DNA from: Anoxybacteroides rupiense
GTDB taxonomy: Bacteria > Bacillota > Bacilli > Bacillales > Anoxybacillaceae
Length of the DNA stretch: 64,000 nt
Direction of reading: 5' to 3'
Assembly: GCF_014196195.1 (NCBI RefSeq)
Contig: NZ_JACIDF010000001.1
Span: forward strand, 434,001-498,000
Position 1 is the stretch's first letter; the number at the start of each line of letters is the position of its first letter. The notes under the pieces were generated by a model. The model made no database searches. It saw nothing but the letters and a program-made list of their open reading frames with translations, and was not told where the DNA came from. The translations under genes and the position numbers were made by a program. Below, in pieces: positions 29,433 through 38,525 of the stretch.

Positions 29433-29445
29433 TGCTCCTTATTGA

Positions 29446-30348
29446 TTAATGTGTTTTACATTTTTCATAAAGCCCTTGCTCTTTTAACACGGCAATTAAT
29501 GTTTCGCCGATCACAGCAGGAGTATCCGCTACTTTAATGCCGCATTCATTCATTTTCTTAATTTTTTCTGCTGCTGTCCCTTTGCCGCCGGAAATGATCG
29601 CACCAGCATGGCCCATACGTTTTCCAGGAGGCGCTGTTTGACCGCCAATGAAGCCGACTACCGGCTTTTTCATGTTCGCTTTGACCCACTCAGCCGCTTC
29701 TTCTTCTGCTGTACCGCCGATTTCACCAATCATAATGACTGCATATGTTTCTTCATCTTCATTAAATGCTTTTAAAACATCGATAAAGTTTGTACCGTTG
29801 ACAGGGTCGCCACCGATACCAACTGCTGTAGATTGCCCAATTCCTGCTTGCGTCAACTGATGTACCGCTTCGTATGTCAATGTGCCAGAGCGAGATACGA
29901 TACCGACATGGCCCTTTTTATGGATGTAGCCAGGCATAATGCCGATTTTGCATTCTTCTGGTGTGATCACGCCAGGGCAGTTCGGTCCGATCAAACGCGT
30001 TTTCTTTCCTTCCATGTAGCGTTTCACTTTGACCATATCAAGCACAGGAATGCCTTCTGTAATGCAGACAACAAGGTCTAATTCCGCATCAACTGCTTCC
30101 ATAATCGCTTCCGCAGCAAATGCAGGCGGAACATAAACAACAGAGGCATTTGCTCCTGTTTTTGCAACCGCTTCAGAAACCGTATTAAATACCGGAACTC
30201 CTTCGACTTCTGTACCGCCTTTTCCTGGCGTTACACCGCCAACAATTTTCGTTCCGTATTCAAGCATTTGCTTCGTATGGAATAATCCTTGCGATCCTGT
30301 AATCCCTTGAACAATGACTTTTGTATCTTTGTTAACAAAAACGCTCAT
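29446..30348 (-). CDS. sucD: Succinyl-CoA synthetase alpha subunit SucD
   Basis: 300 residues. CoA-binding Rossmann part at the N-terminus ([16 protein letters not shown]), [20 protein letters not shown] mid-protein and the phosphohistidine His247 in RMGHAGAII. Performs the substrate-level phosphorylation step of the TCA cycle with SucC, encoded 17 bases upstream. Confidence 0.98.
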   Translation of the reverse strand: MSVFVNKDTKVIVQGITGSQGLFHTKQMLEYGTKIVGGVTPGKGGTEVEGVPVFNTVSEAVAKTGANASVVYVPPAFAAEAIMEAVDAELDLVVCITEGIPVLDMVKVKRYMEGKKTRLIGPNCPGVITPEECKIGIMPGYIHKKGHVGIVSRSGTLTYEAVHQLTQAGIGQSTAVGIGGDPVNGTNFIDVLKAFNEDEETYAVIMIGEIGGTAEEEAAEWVKANMKKPVVGFIGGQTAPPGKRMGHAGAIISGGKGTAAEKIKKMNECGIKVADTPAVIGETLIAVLKEQGLYEKCKTH

Positions 30349-30365
30349 TCTTCTCCCTCGCCTTC

Positions 30366-31526
30366 TTAACGTACTAATTCCACGATTTTTTGTGCGCCGT
30401 CTGCCATCGATTCAGCAGCTGTAATGTTTAAGCCAGACTCCTCTAAAATTTTCTTCCCTAGTTCAACGTTGGTGCCTTCTAAACGAACAACAAGCGGAAG
30501 CTCCAAGCCGACTTGTTTCGTTGCTTCAACAATTCCAGTTGCAATGACATCACATTTCATAATGCCGCCGAAAATGTTAACAAAAATGCCTTTTACTTTC
30601 GGGTCAGACAAGATGATTTTGAACGCTTCTGTTACTTTTTCCGTTGTCGCGCCGCCGCCGACATCTAAGAAGTTCGCCGGTTCGCCGCCGTAGTATTTAA
30701 TGATATCCATTGTTGCCATCGCAAGGCCAGCACCGTTTACCATGCAGCCGATGTTGCCATCAAGCGCAATGTAGTTCAAATCAAATTTAGATGCTTCCAC
30801 TTCTTTTGGATCTTCTTCGTCCAAGTCGCGGTATTCAAGCACATCTTTATGGCGATAGAGCGCGTTGGAATCAAAATTTAACTTCGCGTCAAGCGCCATG
30901 ACTTTGCCGTCGCCCGTGACGACAAGCGGGTTGATTTCGGCGATCGAGCAATCTTTTTCCACAAATACTTGGTATAAGCCCATCATAAATTTGACTGCTT
31001 GATTGATCAGCTCTTTCGGAATGTTGATGTTAAATGCCAAGCGGCGCGCTTGAAACGCTTGCAAACCTACCGCAGGATCAACATACTCTTTAAAAATTTT
31101 CTCCGGTGTTTTTGCGGCTACTTCTTCAATCTCTGTACCGCCTTCTTCAGAGCCCATCAGCACAACGCGAGAAGTTGCACGATCAACAACAAGGCCGATA
31201 TAATACTCTTTCTTGATATCGCATCCTTCCTCAATTAAAAGGCGCTTGACCTCTTTTCCTTCAGGTCCGGTTTGATGAGTGACAAGCACTTTTCCTAGCA
31301 GTTCGCTTGCATATGTACGAACTTCCTCTAAGCTTTTCGCTACTTTTACCCCTCCGGCTTTTCCGCGGCCGCCAGCGTGGATTTGCGCTTTTACGACACA
31401 AACAGAGGTTCCTAATTCTTTAGCCGCTTCGACTGCTTCTTCAACAGAGAATGCTACGCGCCCGTTTGGCACGGCAACTCCGTAGCTTCTGAGGATCTCT
31501 TTGCCTTGATACTCATGAATATTCAT
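30366..31526 (-). CDS. sucC: Succinyl-CoA synthetase beta subunit SucC
   Basis: 386 residues from the ATG at 31526, 7 bases after AGGAGG; upstream in-frame codons lack a ribosome site. [20 protein letters not shown] and the ATP-grasp block [16 protein letters not shown] are diagnostic; the C-terminal half holds [13 protein letters not shown]. Forms the nucleotide-binding subunit with SucD. Confidence 0.98.
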   Translation of the reverse strand: MNIHEYQGKEILRSYGVAVPNGRVAFSVEEAVEAAKELGTSVCVVKAQIHAGGRGKAGGVKVAKSLEEVRTYASELLGKVLVTHQTGPEGKEVKRLLIEEGCDIKKEYYIGLVVDRATSRVVLMGSEEGGTEIEEVAAKTPEKIFKEYVDPAVGLQAFQARRLAFNINIPKELINQAVKFMMGLYQVFVEKDCSIAEINPLVVTGDGKVMALDAKLNFDSNALYRHKDVLEYRDLDEEDPKEVEASKFDLNYIALDGNIGCMVNGAGLAMATMDIIKYYGGEPANFLDVGGGATTEKVTEAFKIILSDPKVKGIFVNIFGGIMKCDVIATGIVEATKQVGLELPLVVRLEGTNVELGKKILEESGLNITAAESMADGAQKIVELVR

Positions 31527-31571
31527 ATCCCATCCTCCTATGTATAAAAATAAAAGTACTAGCGCTTTCAT

Positions 31572-31599
31572 TGTATAATGTTACTTTCCATATTGTCTA
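31572..31599 (-). promoter_or_regulatory. Candidate promoter for sucCD
   Basis: TAGACA (31599-31594), 16 bases, TATACA (31577-31572); TACAAT offset by two bases is an alternative -10. Leader of about 40 bases. Follows the ylqH terminator directly. Confidence 0.5.
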
Positions 31600-31633
31600 C
31601 CATTTCGACACAAAATCAGAAAAATCCTCTCTG

Positions 31634-31670
31634 ACAAAAGGCTGCTTTGCTGTTGAGCAAAGCAGCCTTT
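31634..31670 (-). terminator. Intrinsic terminator after ylqH
   Basis: Minus-strand AAAGGCTGCTTTGC, loop TCAACA, GCAAAGCAGCCTTT: a perfect 14-bp stem with a short U-run. The stem begins inside the ylqH stop codon. Confidence 0.85.
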
Positions 31671-31947
31671 AATCATGTGCATCTAATTGGCGATCCATTT
31701 GATAGACAAAAGCAAACAGCTCTGCAACGACTTGATATAGCTGTTCAGGAATGGCTTCATTAATCTCTAGTTCGCTTAACAACTCGACAAGCGATGGATC
31801 TTTTTGAATCGGAATGCTATGCTCTTTGGCCGTCGCAATTAAATTTTCTGCTACCTTTCCTTTTCCTTTAGCAATAACGGTAGGAGCTGATTGCTCATGA
31901 GGACGATACGTCAATGCAACCGCTTGTTTCATTTTTTCTTCTTTCAT
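31669..31947 (-). CDS. ylqH: YlqH, soluble FlhB C-terminal domain homologue
   Basis: 92 residues from the ATG at 31947, which overlaps the ylqG stop by 4 bases (ATGA). QAVALTYRPHEQSAPTVIAK aligns with HYAVALKY ... APVVVAK of FlhB, and LYQVVAELFAFVYQMDRQL with the FlhB C-terminus. It lacks the four membrane helices and the NPTH motif, so it matches only the piece released by FlhB self-cleavage. Not known what it does in Bacillus; a relation to FlhX of Helicobacter, which can replace that piece, is an analogy. Confidence 0.85.
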   Translation of the reverse strand: MKEEKMKQAVALTYRPHEQSAPTVIAKGKGKVAENLIATAKEHSIPIQKDPSLVELLSELEINEAIPEQLYQVVAELFAFVYQMDRQLDAHD

Positions 31948-33611
31948 ATTCGATAATCCACCCCTGAATGGCTCATCAAAATACGCGAGAACAGCCAATC
32001 ATTTTTCTGCTGCTGCTCGGCTGCTGCTACCTTTATTCCTGACAACACATATCCGCATGCCTCTAATCGTTCCTTTAATAACGGCTGCATTCGAGACACC
32101 AGCTGCTCGATTTGCGGTGTATGATTCCATAAGGTTACATGAAGAATACTGTTTTGAATGCGAACATCTACTATGGTTTCCTTCAGCTGCTCTAATTGCA
32201 AATAAAACAAGATATGACAATAGTGCGGATCAATTTCTCCACTTCTCTTCTTTCTTCCCTGCCAGCGCACGATTACATCCGTTACGTGATCTGCGAAGCG
32301 GAGCGGAAACTGCCAAAACAACTGCTGAATCGGTCCTTGTGATTGAGAAAGGAGCTGCTGCCCTGTCAAGCGATGAATCAGCGCTTCAAGCTGTTCCTTT
32401 AAAGCAGGGAGCTGTACTTCGTCGTACACGCGCAGCAGAAGCGGTTTTAGCTCGTCAAAATGGACGGGAGAATCAGCTTTCATCCATTTTTTTAATTCCG
32501 CTTCATAATTCAGCCCGAGCCATTGCCCGATCTTTTTCATATGGTGAGCAATCACCACAGAAGCCGCTTCATCGTCCAAAGATAACAGCGGCTGGTCCGG
32601 TAGCTCCCCTTTTAAATAAGCTTCATAAAAATCCGAAAGCCGAGAAGGTAGCTCTCCATCGTTGAGAGCGGTCATAAAAGCGCGCACCTGCTCGTTTGCT
32701 TTGCTTCGATTTGTTTGCCAATCGTGCTGCAGTTGTGCAATCCAATCAGAAAGCTGCTTCTTTGCATCATGCTCCTCAAGAAAGGCAGACGACAGCGGAA
32801 GGGAAAATGTCTTGCCGTGAATTTGAATTTGCTTGGCAAACCAACTCCATGAATTTTCTGTTACTTCCTGCGGCCATCCTCCTACTTTTTGTAAAGTTCG
32901 ATATGCCTCCCGGTCTCCCTGCTGAATCCAATCTTTTAGCAAAAAAAAGAGGGTTTGATCGATGTCGTCCATCCGGCTTGTCATGCGCTGCAGCGTTGTT
33001 AATAGCGTACGAATGGCGTCCGGTTTTTGGTCATCTGGCATGGAGGCGAGCAAATCTTGCAGTTTTAGCAGCTGATTTGATAATAAATCGGGCTGTTGAA
33101 CCGCCTTTATCGCTTGAAAGACGTCTTCGGTGAGCGGAAGCTGGTTTGTGTACATCCATTGAATTGCCCGTAAATTCATTTCTGTCTCTTTTGTTGCTAT
33201 AAGCCATTTGGTTGCTTGAAGCACCTCTTCTTTCACAACAGGGAGCTGCTTTTGCAACAAAAAACGGAGAAGCGGTTGAGCCTCACGCGGAAGCCCCCAG
33301 CTTTTTGTCAAATGTAATACGGCGTGATTGATTCCTGCTTCATCGCCTGCTGTCTCTGATTTTGCAATGAGCTGTAAGCGAACGGTTTCATGTTCAGCTA
33401 AGAGCTGAAACCAGTAACGTCCTCCTTCTGATAATGGCGTCTGCATCTCCGCCAGAACCGTTTCCTGTCCAATTTTTACGAGCGCGCGATGCTGATCATT
33501 GATTTTTTCCACACTCCCATATATGACCTGGCCGCTGCGAAACGGCAGCGATTTTGCTGATTCCATGCGATGAAATTTTCCCCATCCATCCGTCTGCCGA
33601 ATCGATGTCAT
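31944..33611 (-). CDS. ylqG: YlqG, FliK-like (Flg_hook domain) protein of unknown role
   Basis: 555 residues, mostly helical and Leu/Gln-rich, no signal peptide or membrane helix seen. The last ~90 residues (QLKETIVDVRIQNSILHVTL, then IEQLVSRMQPLLKERLEACG) resemble the Flg_hook domain of FliK. The N-terminal part (SLPFRSGQVIYGSVEK) is conserved in B. subtilis YlqG. The 4-base overlap with ylqH suggests that the two proteins are made in step. Outside the fla operon, beside rnhB. Function unproven. Confidence 0.8.
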   Translation of the reverse strand: MTSIRQTDGWGKFHRMESAKSLPFRSGQVIYGSVEKINDQHRALVKIGQETVLAEMQTPLSEGGRYWFQLLAEHETVRLQLIAKSETAGDEAGINHAVLHLTKSWGLPREAQPLLRFLLQKQLPVVKEEVLQATKWLIATKETEMNLRAIQWMYTNQLPLTEDVFQAIKAVQQPDLLSNQLLKLQDLLASMPDDQKPDAIRTLLTTLQRMTSRMDDIDQTLFFLLKDWIQQGDREAYRTLQKVGGWPQEVTENSWSWFAKQIQIHGKTFSLPLSSAFLEEHDAKKQLSDWIAQLQHDWQTNRSKANEQVRAFMTALNDGELPSRLSDFYEAYLKGELPDQPLLSLDDEAASVVIAHHMKKIGQWLGLNYEAELKKWMKADSPVHFDELKPLLLRVYDEVQLPALKEQLEALIHRLTGQQLLSQSQGPIQQLFWQFPLRFADHVTDVIVRWQGRKKRSGEIDPHYCHILFYLQLEQLKETIVDVRIQNSILHVTLWNHTPQIEQLVSRMQPLLKERLEACGYVLSGIKVAAAEQQQKNDWLFSRILMSHSGVDYRI

Positions 33612-33648
33612 TTTGCTCCTCCCCCTTGCTTGATGTGCCTGTGGGACA

Positions 33649-34422
33649 TCAGTTCTGCTTAAGCGCCTCTTTTACTGGCGCGAAGGAACGTCGATGCTCG
33701 TTCATAATTCCGTATGTGCGAATGGCTTGCAAATGCTGCTCCGTTCCATACCCCATATGCTTTTCAAATCCATATTGCGGGTATTTAGCGCCAAGCTCTT
33801 TCATGATGCGATCGCGCGTCACTTTGGCCATTACGGAGCCTGCAGCAATTGAAATGCTGGCAGCATCTCCTTTAATGAGGCTTCGCTGCGGAATAGCCAA
33901 TGGTAGTTCCATTGCATCAATCAGCAAATATTGCGGTTCTGGATCAAGCATCTTGACCGCCTGTATCATCGCTTTTTTCGTTGCCTGATAAATATTCAGC
34001 TCATCGATTTCCGCTGCGGAAACAATCCCAATTCCGACAGAAATAGCATGGCGCTGAATATGGACAAACAAGTGTTCGCGCTTTGCTTCTGACAGCTTTT
34101 TAGAGTCATTTAATCCCGGCAAATAAAAATCCTTTGGCAAAATAACAGCTGCAGCTACAACCGGACCCGCTAATGGACCGCGCCCCACCTCATCAATGCC
34201 AGCGATATACGAAATTCCTTGGCGATAGAGCTGTTGCTCATGCTGTGACATCTTTTCCCAAAGACGACGCTCTTTTTCCGCTGCTTGTTTTCGTTTGTGC
34301 CAGCGAGCAATAAGCTTTTGGACGCTAACCCGCTCGTCGTTCATAAATTCCTGAAACAACGGATGCTGGGCGTCGTCAATCGTTTGCAATAGCTGTTCGA
34401 TCTCTTTTGCTGTACGCTTCAT
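33649..34422 (-). CDS. rnhB: Ribonuclease HII
   Basis: 257 residues with the extended N-terminal helix region of Bacillus RNase HII. Catalytic DEDD set visible: D77-E78 in [13 protein letters not shown]169 in LLIDAMEL, D186 in KGDAAS. Removes RNA from RNA-DNA hybrids and single ribonucleotides from DNA. Downstream of rbgA. Confidence 0.97.
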   Translation of the reverse strand: MKRTAKEIEQLLQTIDDAQHPLFQEFMNDERVSVQKLIARWHKRKQAAEKERRLWEKMSQHEQQLYRQGISYIAGIDEVGRGPLAGPVVAAAVILPKDFYLPGLNDSKKLSEAKREHLFVHIQRHAISVGIGIVSAAEIDELNIYQATKKAMIQAVKMLDPEPQYLLIDAMELPLAIPQRSLIKGDAASISIAAGSVMAKVTRDRIMKELGAKYPQYGFEKHMGYGTEQHLQAIRTYGIMNEHRRSFAPVKEALKQN

Positions 34423-34672
34423 GTCATGATTCGTTCCTTTCTCTTATATCTTTTATATCGGCGCGCTTTCTAAAAAATAAAGCCTGTTTTTGGGGCTTTC
34501 AAACTGTTGATTCGCTCTTTCATCCTGCGTAACTTGCTTCGTTCATCCGCGCTGCTCCTTGTTTGACAAGGGGATTCAAAACAGTTCGAGGTAAAGAAGG
34601 GGGGGCCTAAAATGATTGTAGACAAAGTCCATTTTGACTTTGTCTACAATCTGACCTCCTGTTTTTCGAACG
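34423..34672. other. Intergenic region between rbgA and rnhB
   Basis: 250 bases without coding potential. It holds the 16-bp inverted repeat at 34614-34651, a short CCTTG/CAAGG hairpin near 34557-34571, and a run of seven G on the plus strand (34599-34606 area). No clear promoter for rnhB was seen. Confidence 0.5.
34614..34651. repeat. Perfect 16-bp inverted repeat after rbgA
   Basis: Arms GATTGTAGACAAAGTC (34614-34629) and GACTTTGTCTACAATC (34636-34651) around a 6-base loop. It starts 22 bases after the rbgA stop. No proper U-run follows on either strand (minus: ATTTTAGG). It could be a terminator-like element, an RNA stabiliser or a dispersed repeat. Confidence 0.8.
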
Positions 34673-35518
34673 TTATGGTTTTTCAAAGCTGAGACGTCCT
34701 AACTTTTCTGTACGGACATCACGCAGAACAAGCTCTGCTACTTTATCGTAATCGATGGCCCCACCGGCCATTAAACAACCGCGGCGTTTGCCAATTTCAT
34801 CAAATAGCTCAACGATATCTTCGGGAATTTCTTGAAGAGAATAGCGCTCTTTTAAACGATCTGGATAATGTTGGTTTAAAAAGCGAAGGGCATAAACCGC
34901 CACGTCCTGCAAATTTAAAATCGCATCTTTAATCGCTCCTGTGGCAGCGAGCTTTAGCCCTACCTCCTCCTCTTCAAACTTCGGCCACAAAATTCCCGGA
35001 GTATCTAACAGCTCCATTTCTTTTCCAACCTTAATCCATTGTTGTGCTTTGGTCACGCCTGGCTTGTCCCCTGTTTTGGCGATATGTTTGCCAGCTAGTC
35101 GATTGATGAGGGTTGATTTTCCGACATTGGGAATGCCGACAATGAGCGCGCGCATCGGTCGCGGGTTTTTAATTCCCTTGGCTGCCATTTTAGCAAATTT
35201 ATCTTTCAGCATATTTTTAGCTGCAGCCACAATTTGTTTGGTTCCTTTTCCGCCTTGAGAGTCTATGGCTAACGCATGCAAGGCTTGCTGTTCAAAATAG
35301 GAAATCCACTGTGCAGTAATGGCTTCATCCGCCATATCTGCCTTGTTTAACAAAACGATGCGCGGTTTATTCGCTAAAATCTCATCAATCATCGGATTTC
35401 TTGAAGATAAAGGGATTCTCGCATCCACTAATTCAAAAACGATGTCAATTAATTTTAGTTTTTCCTGCACTTCGCGTTTCGCTTTTGCCATATGGCCCGG
35501 AAACCACTGGATTGTCAT
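34673..35518 (-). CDS. rbgA: Ribosome biogenesis GTPase RbgA (YlqF)
   Basis: 281 residues from the ATG at 35518; the GTG three codons upstream overlaps the TAGGTGG ribosome site. Circularly permuted GTPase: G4 NKAD at 58-61 precedes G1 GIPNVGKST at 128-136 and G3 DTPG at 172-175. N-terminal [17 protein letters not shown] is the family signature. Needed for late assembly of the 50S subunit. Follows lepB by 13 bases. Confidence 0.97.
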   Translation of the reverse strand: MTIQWFPGHMAKAKREVQEKLKLIDIVFELVDARIPLSSRNPMIDEILANKPRIVLLNKADMADEAITAQWISYFEQQALHALAIDSQGGKGTKQIVAAAKNMLKDKFAKMAAKGIKNPRPMRALIVGIPNVGKSTLINRLAGKHIAKTGDKPGVTKAQQWIKVGKEMELLDTPGILWPKFEEEEVGLKLAATGAIKDAILNLQDVAVYALRFLNQHYPDRLKERYSLQEIPEDIVELFDEIGKRRGCLMAGGAIDYDKVAELVLRDVRTEKLGRLSFEKP

Positions 35519-35531
35519 TGCTTCCACCTAC

Positions 35532-36086
35532 TTACTTAATAATACGGGCATCAGAAAGCGGCCAATATACAATATTGGTTTTTCCCACTACCTTTTCCAT
35601 CGGAATAAAGCCGATGTGACGGCTATCTTTGCTGAAGCGGCGGTTATCGCCCATCACAAACAAATAACCTTTTGGCACGGTTGCTTGCCCTCCTGGAATG
35701 TCCTCCAACGTAAACGGCTCTGTTAATGGCCCATCAATCACTTGTTTTTTATATTGGTCTAAGTACGGTTCTTTATAAGGCTTTCCGTTTACATACAATG
35801 TATCATCTTTATATTCGATGCGATCACCAGGCAAGCCGATGACCCGCTTAATATAATCTTTCCCCTCTTCAGCATGAAAAACGATAATGTCAAAACGGTG
35901 CGGCTCACCAATTTTATAAGACAGCTTATTAACAATCATGCGATCACGATCGTGAAGAGTCGGCATCATGGATTGGCCGTCAACGACAATCGGGGCAAAA
36001 ATGAAATAGCGAATGCCTCCGGCCAACAACACCGCAATCACGATCGCTTTTAACCATTCCCATGTCTCACTTTTTTGTTTTGCCAT
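35532..36086 (-). CDS. lepB: Signal peptidase I
   Basis: 184 residues from the ATG at 36086, 6 bases after GGTGGGAG; the longer frame upstream is the antisense side of rplS. One N-terminal membrane anchor (about 12-31). Catalytic Ser39 in DGQSMMPTL and Lys80 in DYIKRVIGLPGD, plus the GDNRRFSKDSRHIG box. Gram-positive type (SipS-like). Starts just after the rplS terminator, so expression depends on readthrough or an unseen promoter. Confidence 0.96.
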   Translation of the reverse strand: MAKQKSETWEWLKAIVIAVLLAGGIRYFIFAPIVVDGQSMMPTLHDRDRMIVNKLSYKIGEPHRFDIIVFHAEEGKDYIKRVIGLPGDRIEYKDDTLYVNGKPYKEPYLDQYKKQVIDGPLTEPFTLEDIPGGQATVPKGYLFVMGDNRRFSKDSRHIGFIPMEKVVGKTNIVYWPLSDARIIK

Positions 36087-36117
36087 TTCTTTCTCCCACC
36101 TACGTCTAATTTGATTA

Positions 36118-36147
36118 GAAAAAAGGAGCTTGAACACCAAGCTCCTT
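36118..36147 (-). terminator. Intrinsic terminator after rplS
   Basis: Minus-strand AAGGAGCTTG, loop GTGTT, CAAGCTCCTT (perfect 10-bp stem) then TTTT. Ends about 30 bases before the lepB ATG. Confidence 0.9.
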
Positions 36148-36219
36148 GTTTCATCATTGACATGTCCATGTTGTACGCTTCGACCCGCTGCCGTTCGGTC
36201 GGCGAATACAGCGGACCAA

Positions 36220-36564
36220 CTAGCGGATTTCCTTGATGCGTGCAGCTTTACCGCGAAGTTGACGCAAGTAGTAAAGTTTTGCACGACGCACTTTACCGCG
36301 GCGAACAACTTCAAGCTTCGCAATTTTTGGCGTATGAACTGGGAACGTGCGCTCTACACCTACACCGTAAGAAACTTTACGAACAGTGAATGTTTCGCTC
36401 ACGCCAGCACCGCGACGCTTGATCACAACGCCTTCAAACACCTGAATACGCTCACGGTTTCCTTCGACAACCTTTACGTGAACGCGCACTGTGTCACCAG
36501 GGCGAAACTCAGGCATGTCTGTACGTAATTGTTCTTTTGTGATTTCTTGAATTAAATGATGCAT
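36220..36564 (-). CDS. rplS: 50S ribosomal protein L19
   Basis: 114 residues from the second of two adjacent ATGs (36564), which aligns best with B. subtilis L19; the first ATG (36567) is equally spaced from GGAAGGAG. Contains [20 protein letters not shown] and [20 protein letters not shown]. Sits at the subunit interface. Separated from trmD by its own promoter and a structured leader. Confidence 0.97.
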   Translation of the reverse strand: MHHLIQEITKEQLRTDMPEFRPGDTVRVHVKVVEGNRERIQVFEGVVIKRRGAGVSETFTVRKVSYGVGVERTFPVHTPKIAKLEVVRRGKVRRAKLYYLRQLRGKAARIKEIR

Positions 36565-36656
36565 CATCTTCAACTCCTTCCAACAGATGCTCATACCAAT
36601 GCTTTTCCATCATTGCAGCGGAACATCGTTCTAAACGACTTAAGCAGGCTTAAGTC
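36565..36656 (-). promoter_or_regulatory. Candidate L19 leader (autoregulatory 5' UTR of rplS)
   Basis: The transcript predicted from the upstream promoter would begin at about 36656 with an 18-base palindromic hairpin (GACTTAAGC, CT, GCTTAAGTC; 36656-36637). About 70 more bases follow before the ribosome site. A structured L19 leader that binds L19 is known in Bacilli; matching it to this leader is by position and general shape only. Confidence 0.5.
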
Positions 36657-36662
36657 ACAAAG

Positions 36663-36691
36663 ATTATACTAGCATAAAGGGGTATTGTATG
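36663..36691 (-). promoter_or_regulatory. Promoter for rplS
   Basis: Perfect -10 TATAAT (36668-36663) with a half-consensus -35 CATACA after 17 bases. Located between trmD and rplS. Confidence 0.55.
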
Positions 36692-36697
36692 CAATAG

Positions 36698-37432
36698 TTA
36701 CCGTTCGTTTTTTTGAAATTCCTCCAACCACTTTTTTTGTTGTTCCGTTAATTCGTATGTTTCAAGCAAATCCGGACGGCGCAAAAAAGTACGGCGCAGT
36801 GATTCTTTTTGCCTCCATTCCTCAATTAAGCGGTGATTTCCTGATAACAGGACCTCTGGCACCTTGAAGCCGCGAAAATCGGCGGGGCGTGTATAATGAG
36901 GATGCTCTAGCAAACCCGAGCTGTATGAATCGTGTACAGAGGAAGCTTCGTTTCCTAAGACTCCCGGCAACAGGCGGACCACACTGTCGACGATGACCAT
37001 TGCCCCTAGTTCTCCTCCTGTTAGGACGAAGTCGCCAATCGAAATTTCATCGGTTACTAAATGCTCACGAATCCGTTCGTCATATCCTTCATAATGCCCA
37101 CAAACGAAAATTAAGTGAGATTCCTTAGCCAGCTCTTCCGCTTTTCGTTGCGTGTACCGTTCGCCTTGCGGACAGAGCAAAATAATGCGCGCGTTTGGCG
37201 AATGCTGCGTTAAATGAGCAACGGCATCGAAAATCGGCTGCGGCTTTAATACCATTCCTGCACCGCCTCCATATGGATAATCATCCACCGTCTGGTGCTT
37301 GTTATCAGCAAATTCGCGGAAATTCACCACATTAATAGCTACTGCTCGCTTTTCCTGCGCTTTTTTTAAAATCGATTCATTAAACACGCCTGCAAACATA
37401 TTTGGGAACAATGTTAAAATATCAATTTTCAT
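36698..37432 (-). CDS. trmD: tRNA (guanine-37-N1)-methyltransferase TrmD
   Basis: 244 residues of the SPOUT class. N-terminal [13 protein letters not shown], then [17 protein letters not shown] and the knot region [17 protein letters not shown]. Uses S-adenosylmethionine to methylate G37 and prevents frameshifting. Its ATG shares one base with the rimM stop (TAATG), a coupling arrangement. Confidence 0.98.
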   Translation of the reverse strand: MKIDILTLFPNMFAGVFNESILKKAQEKRAVAINVVNFREFADNKHQTVDDYPYGGGAGMVLKPQPIFDAVAHLTQHSPNARIILLCPQGERYTQRKAEELAKESHLIFVCGHYEGYDERIREHLVTDEISIGDFVLTGGELGAMVIVDSVVRLLPGVLGNEASSVHDSYSSGLLEHPHYTRPADFRGFKVPEVLLSGNHRLIEEWRQKESLRRTFLRRPDLLETYELTEQQKKWLEEFQKNER

Positions 37433-37950
37433 TATTCAAGCAATCCTTCCATCGGACGAATCGTAATTTTCTTTTCTTCAGGATTGACGCGGATGACGAC
37501 ATCATCAATGTACGGAATCAGCGCATCTTTCTCATGTTTCCGCTTGACTACCCATACATCATTGGCGCCAGGAGTCAATATTTCCTTGACGATGCCAATC
37601 GTTTCACCTTCTTCTGTGATCACGGTGCAGCCAATAATTTCATGGAAATAATACTCTCCCTCTCCCAACTGGCCAAGCTGGCTCTCAGGGACTTTCAAAG
37701 CCGCTCCCTTAAATTTTTCTACAAGATTGATGTTATCATATCCCTCAAAAGACAATAAATCAAACGATTTATGGACGCGATGGCTTTTCACCTTCACTTC
37801 GATCGGTTCCGATGAGTGGTCCATAAAAACGTAGAGAAGGTTGCCAATTTTATAGCGTTCTTCGGCAAAATCCGTTTTGGAAACGACTCGCACCTCGCCG
37901 CGAATACCATGTGTATTGACAATTGTCCCTACATGAAACCATTTTGTCAT
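37432..37950 (-). CDS. rimM: 16S rRNA processing protein RimM
   Basis: 172 residues. N-terminal RimM barrel ([16 protein letters not shown]) and C-terminal PRC-barrel ([20 protein letters not shown]). Helps mature the 30S head with S19. Overlaps trmD by one base. Confidence 0.97.
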   Translation of the reverse strand: MTKWFHVGTIVNTHGIRGEVRVVSKTDFAEERYKIGNLLYVFMDHSSEPIEVKVKSHRVHKSFDLLSFEGYDNINLVEKFKGAALKVPESQLGQLGEGEYYFHEIIGCTVITEEGETIGIVKEILTPGANDVWVVKRKHEKDALIPYIDDVVIRVNPEEKKITIRPMEGLLE

Positions 37951-37969
37951 GTTTGATCCTCACCTCTTT

Positions 37970-38356
37970 TCAACGAATTTCTTTTACAAATCCATCTTCG
38001 ATCACGATCGTTCGTTTCACGGCCACATCTTCCCAGCGGTCTCCTACGTTCACTTCAATTAACGCTTGCACTTCCCGCTCTTTCAATTCGCTCCCTAACG
38101 GAAGAATTTGCAATTGTTCGATTTGGAAATCAAGAAGCTTAATTTTTTCTAATCTCTCATTTAGTTCTTTGATAAAATATTGCTTTAATGCATGAGACGG
38201 TTGCTTTGTGCTCTTTTCAAGCCGCTTTTGCTCAAAACGCAGCTGATCACACTCCTGCTGGAGCTGCCGCTTTCTTTTCAGGAATCGATCATATAGCTCT
38301 TTTTTGCTTTTATTCGTTAAAATTTGCTTGATTTCGACGGTCTGAATAATTTTCAT
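37970..38356 (-). CDS. ylqD: YlqD family protein
   Basis: 128 residues from the ATG at 38356, after AGGGGTGG. Starts MKIIQTVEIKQILTNKSKKE, then a long charged coiled coil, then a small beta domain (VGDRWEDVAVKRTIVIEDGF). Conserved between khpA and rimM in Bacillus; function unknown. Confidence 0.88.
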   Translation of the reverse strand: MKIIQTVEIKQILTNKSKKELYDRFLKRKRQLQQECDQLRFEQKRLEKSTKQPSHALKQYFIKELNERLEKIKLLDFQIEQLQILPLGSELKEREVQALIEVNVGDRWEDVAVKRTIVIEDGFVKEIR

Positions 38357-38494
38357 AGCCCCACCCCTAAAGCGGTAATCAAACAAGGGAGCACTCCTGT
38401 CTCTTAGGACAGAGCGCACCAGCTTTGAAAAAGAGGCTTCCTCTCGAGGCGATGAAAGCCTAGGTCATCCAAACATTGATGCTTCCTTATTATA

Positions 38495-38525
38495 TAAAAA
38501 AAGGGGAGGATTTGTCCTCACCCTT
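38495..38525 (-). terminator. Intrinsic terminator at the end of khpA
   Basis: Minus-strand AAGGGTGAGGA, loop CAAA, TCCTCCCCTT with one mismatch or bulge, then a run of eight U. The khpA stop codon TGA lies inside the left arm, so a ribosome finishing khpA would cover part of the stem. Confidence 0.88.

Noticed and set aside
36087-36323. Long N-terminal extension of signal peptidase I
   Set aside because: The extra 79 residues come from the antisense of the rplS end and its terminator; a good ribosome site precedes the ATG at 36086.
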